NCBI RefSeq assembly: GCF_000429765.1
Contig: NZ_AUCM01000003.1
Location: 413,117-477,116 of the forward strand
Direction of reading: 5' to 3'
Length of the DNA: 64,000 bases
Source of the DNA: Gemmobacter nectariphilus DSM 15620
Lineage (GTDB): Bacteria > Pseudomonadota > Alphaproteobacteria > Rhodobacterales > Rhodobacteraceae
Shown: positions 18,740 to 25,553 of the stretch, in pieces
How positions within the stretch are numbered: position 1 is the first letter of the stretch
Layout: every line of letters starts with the position of its first letter
Made by a program: the position numbers and the translations under genes
The notes under the pieces: model-generated
The model's database searches: none
What the model was told of the DNA's origin: nothing
What the model saw: only the letters and a program-made list of their open reading frames with translations

Positions 18740-19441
18740 TCAATCCTGAAAGCGCCAGCCGTGCAGCGCCGATCCATGGGTCTTGAGCCAGCGCCGCGGT
18801 GCCTCGTAGCCCGGCAGCAGCCCCGAGACCACCGCCCAGTAGCGCGGCGAATGGTTCATCTCGGCCAGATGCGCGACCTCATGGGCCGCGACATAGTCCA
18901 GCACTTCGGGCGGGGCCATGATCAGGCGCCAGCTGAACATCAGCCCGCCTGCCGCCGTGCAGGACCCCCAGCGCGACCGGGTATCGCGCAAGGTGATCCC
19001 GCTATGGCGCCGCCCCAGCGTGGCCGTATGGCGCGCAACCGACGATTCGATGCGGCTGCGCGCCAGAACGCGCAGGAAGGTCGCGACGCGCACCCCGGTC
19101 TGCGCCGGATCGCCTGGCACGATGAGCCCATCGGCGGACAGGCGCACGGCCCCGCGCGCAGGGCCTTGCACGATCGGACGCGCGATTCCCTCGACCGGCA
19201 GCAGGGCGCCGGGGGCCACACGCGCGGCCTGCGGAACCCTGGCAAGCGCCGCCGCGATCCATTCGGCGCGCGAGCGGGCAAAGGCCAGACCTTCCGATTC
19301 GCGCACCCGGGGCGGCAGCGTCAGCGTGACCTGGCCATCCAGCCCCGAAACCCGAAGCGAGATTCGCCGCGCCTGCGCCGATCGGCGCAGCGCGATGTCG
19401 ATCTGGGGCGGCCCGCCGGGTGGGCCGGGAATGCGTGCCAT
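18740..19441 (-). CDS. YgjP-like M48-superfamily zinc peptidase
   Basis: A 233-residue protein (DUF45/WLM family). The zinc motif HEVAHLAEMNH is at about 187-197, preceded by the conserved RSRWGSC and followed by the YWAVVSGLLPGYEAPRRWLK helix. The family is predicted to be cytoplasmic metallopeptidase; substrates are unknown. ATG 19441 is chosen with GGGAAG upstream; a further in-frame TTG at 19498 would overlap the promoter of the next gene. It is divergent from the TIGR02300 gene. Confidence 0.88.
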   Translation of the reverse strand: MARIPGPPGGPPQIDIALRRSAQARRISLRVSGLDGQVTLTLPPRVRESEGLAFARSRAEWIAAALARVPQAARVAPGALLPVEGIARPIVQGPARGAVRLSADGLIVPGDPAQTGVRVATFLRVLARSRIESSVARHTATLGRRHSGITLRDTRSRWGSCTAAGGLMFSWRLIMAPPEVLDYVAAHEVAHLAEMNHSPRYWAVVSGLLPGYEAPRRWLKTHGSALHGWRFQD

Positions 19442-19542
19442 GGGTCTTCCCTGAATTTCACCATCTAGGGATTTGACAGGCGGCGGGGGTTGTGACAAGG
19501 GATCGCGACTCTAGCCCATCCATCTCTTGCAAGGGAAAGACC

Positions 19543-19866
19543 ATGCCCAAGGCAGAATGGGGCACGAAGCGCATTTGCCCGACCACCGGGAAACGCTTCT
19601 ACGACCTCAACCGCACCCCGATCGTCAGCCCCTATACTGGCGAGATCGTCGATATCGAGATCGTCCGCCGCAAGGCCGCCGGCGCCATCATCGCGCAGGA
19701 GGCGAAATCGTCGGCCATCATGGACGACGATCTGGATGCGGATGATCTGATCGAATCCGATTCCGATGACGCGGATCTGGACGAAGAGCTGCTGGAAGAC
19801 GACGACGACGAGACCGTCTCGCTGGACGATCTTGCCGATGTTGCCGGCGGCGAGGACGACGTCTGA
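19543..19866 (+). CDS. TIGR02300 family (FYDLN acid) protein
   Basis: A 107-residue protein. The first 45 residues carry the diagnostic KRICPTTGKRFYDLNR.PIVSPYTG block, then a very acidic tail dominated by D and E. The family is confined largely to alphaproteobacteria and has no known function; the CPxTGKRFYDLN part looks like a degenerate zinc ribbon. The start has AGGGAAAG upstream. The gene lies 112 bases before tRNA-Ala. Confidence 0.92.
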   Translation: MPKAEWGTKRICPTTGKRFYDLNRTPIVSPYTGEIVDIEIVRRKAAGAIIAQEAKSSAIMDDDLDADDLIESDSDDADLDEELLEDDDDETVSLDDLADVAGGEDDV

Positions 19867-19978
19867 GAAATCGTTACGGGGGGTGCATTTTTCCTCTTGC
19901 AGCCCCCCGGCGAACCGCCTAAACACCCCCTCACGAGGCGACGGTAACGGAAACGGATCGCAGCTTCGGACCTCCGGT

Positions 19979-20054
<76 letters not shown>

Positions 20055-20082
20055 AACAAAACTAAGACTTACGATGCAAAAG

Positions 20083-20107
20083 ACCCCGCCCACCGGCGGG
20101 GTTTTTG
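20083..20107 (+). terminator. intrinsic terminator after tRNA-Ala
   Basis: An 8-bp stem ACCCCGCC-CACC-GGCGGGGT followed directly by TTTT, 29 bases after the tRNA. Confidence 0.85.
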
Positions 20108-20672
20108 CTTTGGGGGACCAGCCGGGGAACAGGACAACCCGCCGGGGAACGACCCGGACTCGGGTCCTGTCCGAACAGCCTGTCAAAGCGGGCAGGGGCG
20201 GCCTGCACTTGCCGATTGCCAGCCTGCCGGCTGCGTATGCCGCCTTTCCCGCGCACGACATGCAGCAGAACTTGTCGCGGTGGCTCTTTCCCTGAAAGTT
20301 GACGCCGCACCACGCGCAGTTTCGACGGGCGCGCATCCGCTTCGCTGCAGTCTTGCAGTCCCGGCAGCAGTGAACCTGCGAATGGCGTGTTGGCCTGAAG
20401 GTGGTGGCGCAGTGCGGGCATGTCTTGTTGGCCGCCAGCAATCGCGGGCGACAGGACGCGGAACAATAAGCGGCATCTGCCCGCCGATGGGGTGAAATCT
20501 CCACCCCGCAGGTTGCACAGGTTCGGCCAGCCTTCTCATCAAGTAAAGCTTGCGATGTCAGGCTGTTGAAGTATGCCCTCTGGCAACGCTTGCCGCAGAA
20601 CGAACGATTGGCCCTCACGTTGCCGAGTTCGCAGCCGCAATGTTCGCAGCGCGCAGTCAGATCCAGTGATAC
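20108..20672 (-). pseudogene. four-zinc-ribbon protein fragment, no proper start or end
   Basis: This frame contains four consecutive modules of the form CxxC ... [FY]CxxxC (for example CEHC/FCGKRC, CATC/YCSASC, CPHC/CCRDC, CAWC/FCCMSC), each likely a small zinc ribbon. There is no ATG, GTG or TTG at the beginning, and the frame runs past a terminator into tRNA-Ala, stopping at 20025, so the natural C-terminus has been lost. It overlaps the preceding zinc-ribbon frame in a different phase, suggesting one ancestral multi-ribbon protein. Function unknown. Confidence 0.5.
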
Positions 20673-21152
20673 CCGCGCTTCTTCACTATGTGATCGAACA
20701 GATGGTCCTCGTTGGCCTCCTTGATCCTGTTGAGGTTCTTGTTGTGGGCATCCGCGCACAGTTCCCCGCAGAACTTGTGATGCCCCTCGGGCAATGGCTT
20801 GTGACAGCGAACGCAGCGGGTCCGCTCGATCAGGGTTCCGGCTTCCACGGTCCATTCCAGTTGCCCCTCGTTCCAGGTCGGCCGGGTGGCGTTCACCCGG
20901 CGGAAAGCATCGTCCATCAGATCGCGCGCCATGGCGTTGGCATCGGGCCAGCGCCAGCCCTGCAGGCACAGGTCAGACCGGATCGTATGGCGCAGCGGGC
21001 CTTCCAGCCCGAACAGCGTGGCGGTGGCGCCGCCTCGACGGCCAGCCGGCCAGCCCTTTCACCAGCGCCTCGAACCGCCCGGGCCCGGGTCGCCCGCGCA
21101 GGGCGTCCCGTTTGCGCCGCGCGCGCTTGAAGTCGCGGGCGGTCGCGTTCAT
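20657..21152 (-). pseudogene. frame-broken gene ending in a zinc ribbon
   Basis: An ATG at 21152 opens a basic N-terminus (MNATARDFKRARRKRD...). Near 21035-21055 the sensible reading moves to another frame (GGATATLFGLEGPLRHTIRSD), which continues to a CVRC ... FCGELC zinc ribbon and stops at 20657. A single indel explains this. The ATG overlaps the stop of the upstream short frame (ATGA). I do not recognise the family; it looks like an accessory gene of a mobile element. Confidence 0.45.
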
Positions 21153-21313
21153 CCGGTCACCAGGTCGGACAGTGCGGCGCTGATCGCGTGAATGCTGACC
21201 GGCGGCAGGGTTGCGACGCCTTCGGGCACCTTGGCCCGCTGCGCGCCCGCAAGCCAGGCCGCGTCCATGTCCATCAGGATGGTGACACGCCGCGGACCCA
21301 GCAGCAGGCGCAT
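21149..21313 (-). pseudogene. C-terminal gene remnant coupled to the frame-broken gene
   Basis: A 54-residue frame (MRLLLGPRRVTILMDMDAAW ...) ends in an ATGA overlap with the next gene. It has no ribosome site, and its upstream end abuts a nuclease-like fragment on the other strand, so it is probably the tail of a larger lost gene. Function unknown. Confidence 0.3.
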
Positions 21314-21321
21314 CAGGCGGG

Positions 21322-21546
21322 AGGCTTGCAGGGCAGGGGCTGTCCTGTCAACGCCATGGGCGGGATTATGTGGCCCCCGAAGCCGAGGCCCGCGAGCTGG
21401 GGCTGTGGGCCAGGGGACTTCATGATGCCCCGGGATTGGTGCGCGGGCGACAGACAAGACCGGACGCCCGCGATAGTTCTGGCACAAGGAGGCAAGGGCG
21501 CTTTGTGATTGAGGATGTCTTTCGCCAACCTGCTGCGCCGCTCTGA
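21322..21546 (+). pseudogene. possible thermonuclease (SNase-family) C-terminal fragment
   Basis: Reading from 21322 without any start codon gives GLSCQRHGRDYVAPEAEA followed by RELGLWARGLHDAPGL, which resembles the end of secreted staphylococcal-nuclease-fold proteins (GLA..C..Y.RDY...E..AR..G.GLW). The catalytic N-terminal part is absent and the last 40 residues look degenerate. Confidence 0.35.
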
Positions 21547-21688
21547 TCGCATATCAGGCCAGTGCAAGAACCACCTCGGCGTCCTGACTGTCGTCGGGTT
21601 CGTAAGTCCGGGCGTCCGCCTTGGCTCCGACCGAAAGGGCCGCCATCAGATCCTCGCCTGCGTCAGAGGGGCGCCCCCCTGCTCTGCG

Positions 21689-21727
21689 CCGCGCAATCAT
21701 GCACAGCGACTGCGCATGATTGCGCGG
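21689..21727. repeat. 14-bp perfect inverted repeat (hairpin)
   Basis: CCGCGCAATCATGC and GCATGATTGCGCGG are separated by 11 bases. It lies in the 267-base gap before the GST gene. On the minus strand the same gap also carries an open tail (about 21554-21760) ending in EVVLALA that may be the end of a lost gene. No T-run follows the hairpin. Confidence 0.6.
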
Positions 21728-21813
21728 CTGGTGACGGCTGGCATCCTCCAGCCGAAGTGCTAGCGTCGCCCACCGGCGGGATACACGGCCTGCCCGTTGT
21801 CAACGGAGACGTC

Positions 21814-22428
21814 ATGAAACTTTACTATTCCCCCGGCGCCTGTTCGCTGGCCTGCCACATCACGCTGGCCGAAACCGGGAAGCCCTTTGCGATCGAACGC
21901 GCCGACCTGCGCAGCAAGACCACCGAGACGGGTGCCGATTTTGCCGCGATCACCCCGCGCGGCGCCGTCCCGGCGCTGGAGCTTGATTCGGGCGAGGTTC
22001 TGACCGAAGGCGTTGCGATCATGCAGTTCGTGACCGACAACCTGACGCCGGGCGCGCTGCCCGCTCAGGGCACGCTGGAACGCGCACGCCTGCAGGAGAC
22101 GCTGAACTTCATCGCCACCGAGGTTCACAAGACCTATGGCCCCTTCTTCCGCGGCCTCGAGGGCGCGGCACGCGAGGCACAGATCGCCCTTCTGAACCAG
22201 CGCCTGGCCCTGGTCGAGGCGCGTCTGGCTGACGGGCGCGACTGGGTGATGGGCGCCGCCTATTCGCCTGCAGATGCCTATCTGTTCACGGTGACCAACT
22301 GGTCGGCCTATATCCAGCACGATCTGTCGGCCTATCCGCACCTCAACGCGCTGCGGGCCCGCATTGCCGCCCGCCCCGCCGTGATCGCAGCGATGAAGGC
22401 CGAGGGCCTGCTGAAGGACGCCGCCTGA
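21814..22428 (+). CDS. glutathione S-transferase
   Basis: A 204-residue GST. The thioredoxin-fold N-terminal domain (1-77) starts MKLYYSPGACSLACHITL, matching the beta-class signature with S and C near the glutathione thiol. The conserved cis-proline and the ES/EG dipeptide lie at AVPALEL and LTEGVAI. A helical C-terminal domain has the PADAYLFTV capping motif. GGAG lies 5 bases before the ATG. It sits inside the mobile remnant region but is intact and has normal codon use. Confidence 0.92.
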   Translation: MKLYYSPGACSLACHITLAETGKPFAIERADLRSKTTETGADFAAITPRGAVPALELDSGEVLTEGVAIMQFVTDNLTPGALPAQGTLERARLQETLNFIATEVHKTYGPFFRGLEGAAREAQIALLNQRLALVEARLADGRDWVMGAAYSPADAYLFTVTNWSAYIQHDLSAYPHLNALRARIAARPAVIAAMKAEGLLKDAA

Positions 22429-22437
22429 GCGCCGAAA

Positions 22438-22462
22438 AAGGGCACCCTCCAAGGGTGCCCTT
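22438..22462 (+). terminator. terminator-like hairpin after GST
   Basis: AAGGGCACCC and GGGTGCCCTT pair perfectly around TCCAA. It begins 9 bases after the stop; the following T-run is short, so efficiency is uncertain. Confidence 0.55.
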
Positions 22463-22568
22463 GCCCGGACAGGTTGACCGCCCCGACCGTGCGTCCGGCG
22501 TGGTTGCCTCAGGACTGCCTGCAAATCGCGGCATGGCTGAGGCGCCGCTGCGACCAGCCGGGCGCGTC

Positions 22569-22874
22569 CTACAGGCTGACAGCACCAAAGACCGGCGCCT
22601 TGCCCCATGCATACAGCCGATAGGATTTCCTTACCCCGTGGCGGTAGAAGGGGTCGTTTTCGCACAGCGCAGCCGCATCCGCGCGGGATGAGGCCTCCAG
22701 AACCCAGGCACCGCCGCAAGTGCCGCCCTCGGGTTCGTCGCGCAGCGCCCCGGCCAACAAGATGCCGTGCTCATTCGACGAGAGGTAGTCGAGGTGATCC
22801 TTGGCGAATTGCTTGCGCACCAACGACGATTGTTCTTCGGGTTGGTCCTCAAAAATTGCCAACCAGCGTGCCAT
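22569..22874 (-). CDS. YciI-like protein
   Basis: A 101-residue dimeric ferredoxin-like fold protein. The family signature is visible: an H in KDHLDYL (the conserved active-site-like His with an Asp), GALRD, and GGAWVLEA ... DPFYRHGV. Function is not established; some relatives act as dehydrochlorinases. ATG 22874 follows GGAG; an upstream in-frame ATG at 22898 lacks a site. Transcribed away from the IS remnant. Confidence 0.87.
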   Translation of the reverse strand: MARWLAIFEDQPEEQSSLVRKQFAKDHLDYLSSNEHGILLAGALRDEPEGGTCGGAWVLEASSRADAAALCENDPFYRHGVRKSYRLYAWGKAPVFGAVSL

Positions 22875-22945
22875 GGGCGTCTCCTGTCGATGGGTCATTT
22901 TCCGAGGTCAGGTCCTGTCAGATCGACCTGCGAGGCTCAACCCCC

Positions 22946-23368
22946 GGCATGGACTGGCACACCCGGACGGGGCTAGCCTTGCGGGTATGGAACACACTCG
23001 AGGCCGACTTCTGCGTCGAGGCGCTGAACGAGGCGATCCACCGCTTCGGCCCGCCCGAGATCATGAACACCGATCAGGGCAGCCAGTTCACGTCCTTCGC
23101 ATGGACCGACCGGCTGAAACGGATCGGCACTCGGATCTCGATGGACGGCAAGGGTCGCTGCATCGACAACATCTTCATCGAACGCCTATGGCGGTCCTTG
23201 AAGTATGAATGCGTCTACCTGCACGCTTGGGAAACCGAATCGCAGGCCAAGGCCGGGATCGGGCGCTGGGTCACCTTCTGTAGCCATCATCGCCCCCACA
23301 CCGCCCATGGAGGCCAACCGCCCGCCGTGGTCTGCTTCAACGATCAGCAGGTGCAGGCAGTAGCTTGA
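22946..23368 (+). mobile_element. IS3-family insertion sequence remnant (3' part of OrfB transposase)
   Basis: The frame reads DWHTRTG ... NTLEADFCVEALNEAI ... NTDQGSQFTS ... IFIERLWRSLKYE ... HRPHTAHGG, the C-terminal two-thirds of an IS3-family (IS407-like) DDE integrase. The second D (NTDQGSQ) and the E (FIERLWRS) are present; the region with the first D and OrfA are gone. Sequence identity breaks off abruptly near 22946, so the element was deleted at its left end. Confidence 0.85.
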
Positions 23369-23426
23369 ATCACCCGGAAATCTGTCCAAAGATCGCGTAG
23401 CAGCCCAGATGGCCAGCGGTTCCCAG

Positions 23427-23649
23427 GTGTAGCGTTCGATCGCTTTGGACAGCGGAGGATCAGCTACGTTCAGCTCCTCCAAGGCACCTGGTTTTGCGCG
23501 CTTTCTCGCGCTTCCTTTATCAGGTCGGTTGCGGCAGGCCGCCTGTCAAAGGTCGTCGTGCCATGATAGGAGCTTCCGTCTCGCATCCCTCGCACGCGCG
23601 CAAGATAGCTGCGGCCATCCGTTCGCTTGCGTCGATTGATCGAGCCCAT
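23427..23649 (-). pseudogene. N-terminal remnant of a tyrosine integrase
   Basis: From ATG 23649 the frame reads MGSINRRKRTDGRSYLARVR ... TTTFDRRPAATDLIK, the standard start of a phage/island integrase arm-binding domain. A shift in phase near 23510 leads to PGALEELNVADPPLSKAIERY, the usual continuation. Homology ends near 23427 where the IS remnant begins. The catalytic domain (R...HxxR...Y) is absent. It reads away from dusA, whose start is 120 bases off. Confidence 0.7.
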
Positions 23650-23664
23650 GAACACCTGCTGACT

Positions 23665-23692
23665 TGGTACATGGGAATCCTATCTGGTACAT
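23665..23692 (+). repeat. short direct repeat between integrase and dusA
   Basis: TGGTACAT occurs twice, 20 bases apart, in the gap between the integrase remnant and dusA. This could be an integrase or excisionase arm site; the rest of the 120-base gap shows only A+T-richer DNA. Confidence 0.3.
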
Positions 23693-23769
23693 TGTGCCAA
23701 GTTCAGCGTCGAAATCGGCGTATCCGGGACAGAACAGGCCAGAACGAGACAAAGGTAAGGCGAAGATAA

Positions 23770-24780
23770 GTGGCTGATAAAATTAAAGAACATGATTTAT
23801 CAACGGCCGCCCGCCTGTCCGTCGCGCCTATGATGGACTGGACGGATCGGCACTGCCGCGCCTTTCACCGCACCCTGTCGCGGCGCGCGCAGCTGTGGAC
23901 AGAGATGGTCACCGCGCCGGCGGTGATTCATGGCGATCGTGCGCGGCTGCTGGGGTTCGATGCGGCCGAGCATCCCGTGGTGCTGCAACTGGGCGGATCG
24001 GACCCCGCGCAGCTGGCGCAGGCGGCGGCGATCGGGGCGGATTTCGGCTATGACGAGATCAACCTCAATTGCGGCTGTCCGTCGGATCGGGTGCAGTCGG
24101 GGTGCTTTGGCGCCGTGCTGATGGAGCGTCCTGCGCTGGTGGCCGAATGTGTGGCGGCGATGATCGCAGCCCAGCCGCGCCCGGTGACGGTGAAATGCCG
24201 GATCGGGGTTGACGATCAGGTGCCCGAGGAGGTCTTGCCCGCCTTTCTGGAAACCGTCGCGGCCGCCGGTGTGCGGCATTTCGTGATCCATGCCCGCAAG
24301 GCTTGGCTGCAAGGCCTCAGCCCCAAGGAAAACCGCGAGATCCCGCCCTTGAACCACCCGCTGGTGGTCGAGATGAAGTGCGCCTTTCCGCATCTGGAGA
24401 TTTGCCTCAACGGGGGGCTGACCTCGCTGGGTCAGGTGCCGGATCTGCTGGCGCGGGGGCTGGACGGGGCGATGTTCGGGCGGGCGGCCTATCATGACCC
24501 GTCCTCGGTGCTCTTGGGGGCCGATAGCGCGCTGTGGGGGGCGGATGATCCCGTTGCCACCCCGCAGCAGGCCGCCGAGGCGATGCGCCCCTATATCGCG
24601 CGGCATCTGGAACGCGGCGGGCGGCTGCATCAGGTGACGCGGCACATGCTGGGCCTGTTCACCGGGCGGCCCGGCGCACGGTCCTGGCGGCGGCTGCTGT
24701 CCGAGGCAGGCGGGCGGCCCGGATCAGGGCTGGCGGACTATGATGCGGCGCTCGCCTCGGTGGTGGCGCACGCAGCCTAG
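23770..24780 (+). CDS. dusA: tRNA-dihydrouridine synthase A
   Basis: A 336-residue FMN-dependent enzyme that reduces U20/U20a in tRNA. It has the VAPMMDWTDRHCR N-terminal block, the NLNCGCPSDRVQSG loop with the catalytic cysteine, VKCRIGVDD, FVIHARKAWLQGLSPKENR and the GLDGAMFGRAAY FMN phosphate site. It starts at GTG 23770 with AAGG upstream. The first ten codons are noticeably A+T rich (MADKIKEHDL), as expected if an integrated element replaced the native 5' end. Confidence 0.94.
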   Translation: MADKIKEHDLSTAARLSVAPMMDWTDRHCRAFHRTLSRRAQLWTEMVTAPAVIHGDRARLLGFDAAEHPVVLQLGGSDPAQLAQAAAIGADFGYDEINLNCGCPSDRVQSGCFGAVLMERPALVAECVAAMIAAQPRPVTVKCRIGVDDQVPEEVLPAFLETVAAAGVRHFVIHARKAWLQGLSPKENREIPPLNHPLVVEMKCAFPHLEICLNGGLTSLGQVPDLLARGLDGAMFGRAAYHDPSSVLLGADSALWGADDPVATPQQAAEAMRPYIARHLERGGRLHQVTRHMLGLFTGRPGARSWRRLLSEAGGRPGSGLADYDAALASVVAHAA

Positions 24781-25553
24781 GGGTGGAGCGCGCGAAAGGC
24801 CTCAAGCGCGGCCGGGTCCACGTCATCGACATGGACAACAGTGGTGTGGATGGAAAACACCACGGCGCGGGTTTTCGGAAGTCTGACAAGGCATTGGCGC
24901 TCAGACCTCAGGTGGTTTCTGGACTGGGGCCTCGGGCGGCGCTCGCCCTCGCGGCGCGGCTGGTAAAGCGCCGGGTCCTCATACAGCAAGGCATTGGCGC
25001 GCCACAGCGGCTGTTCGGGACGCACGGCATCGAACAGGCGCTGCACGCGGGCGGCCAGCGCATCGTCATACACCTCGACCGGGGTGTGAATGCCGGTCAG
25101 CGGGCGGCCGATCTTTTCCGCCAATGTCCAGCTGGCCGGAAAGCACAGGATGGCGCCCATCAGCGCGTGTTCGGGGCCGCTGGCAAGGTGGATGCAGAAA
25201 TCTTCCTGCACCAGCCGGCCCAGGGTCAGCAAAGGGGCGCTGCGGTCCAGCAGGACGGTGACGCCATCGGGGCGCTGCACGCGATCGCCCTTGATCACAT
25301 GGCCAAGCGCCGGAAGGGCCGTCAGCACCAGATCCAGCAACTCTTGCGCCGCAGGTTCAGCTTCGGGGTGCAAGGCATGGATGGCATGCGGGATTTCCCG
25401 AATCAGCCGGTCACGTTCGGCCATCTGGCCGGAAAAGGCCTCGTCCAGGCGCAGCCAGTCGCCGGGCGCGACGGGCTGGATGCCGGGCAGCCGCGCGGTG
25501 GCCGGCTGCATCCAGGGCATCTGCGGCAGGCGGCGTTGCAGGATCGGGGTCAC
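24777..25553 (-). CDS. DUF3445 protein (heme-dependent oxidative N-demethylase-like)
   Basis: A 258-residue protein. The DUF3445 family includes the alpha subunit of heme-dependent dimethylamine-type N-demethylases; here the QEDFCIHLASGPEHALMGAI block and the later NHLRSERQCLVRLPKT block carry the conserved E, H and R. It starts at GTG 25553, overlapping the mfd stop codon (GTGA), and its stop overlaps that of dusA by 3 bases from the other strand. No partner subunit genes are present, so the substrate is unknown. Confidence 0.8.
   Translation of the reverse strand: MTPILQRRLPQMPWMQPATARLPGIQPVAPGDWLRLDEAFSGQMAERDRLIREIPHAIHALHPEAEPAAQELLDLVLTALPALGHVIKGDRVQRPDGVTVLLDRSAPLLTLGRLVQEDFCIHLASGPEHALMGAILCFPASWTLAEKIGRPLTGIHTPVEVYDDALAARVQRLFDAVRPEQPLWRANALLYEDPALYQPRREGERRPRPQSRNHLRSERQCLVRLPKTRAVVFSIHTTVVHVDDVDPAALEAFRALHP

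Larger units (their letters stand above)
20055..23769. mobile_element. decayed genomic island between tRNA-Ala and dusA
   Basis: Between two chromosomal landmarks lie several broken genes: multi-zinc-ribbon fragments and a frame-broken gene on the minus strand, a nuclease-like tail, a strong hairpin, an IS3-family transposase remnant, and an N-terminal fragment of a tyrosine integrase reading away from dusA. Intact GST and YciI genes sit inside and may be native or cargo. The integrase position next to the 5' end of dusA fits the known dusA-associated integrative elements. The far end of the element is not identified. Confidence 0.6.

Noticed and set aside
22951-22965. Possible second dusA 5' end (attR), because ATGGACTGG also occurs here
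   Set aside because: The match is the MDWHTR motif of the IS3-type transposase and does not extend to dusA sequence.
23470-23655. An intact 61-residue gene
   Set aside because: It is the N-terminal piece of an integrase; homology continues in another frame after about 23510, so it is a pseudogene.
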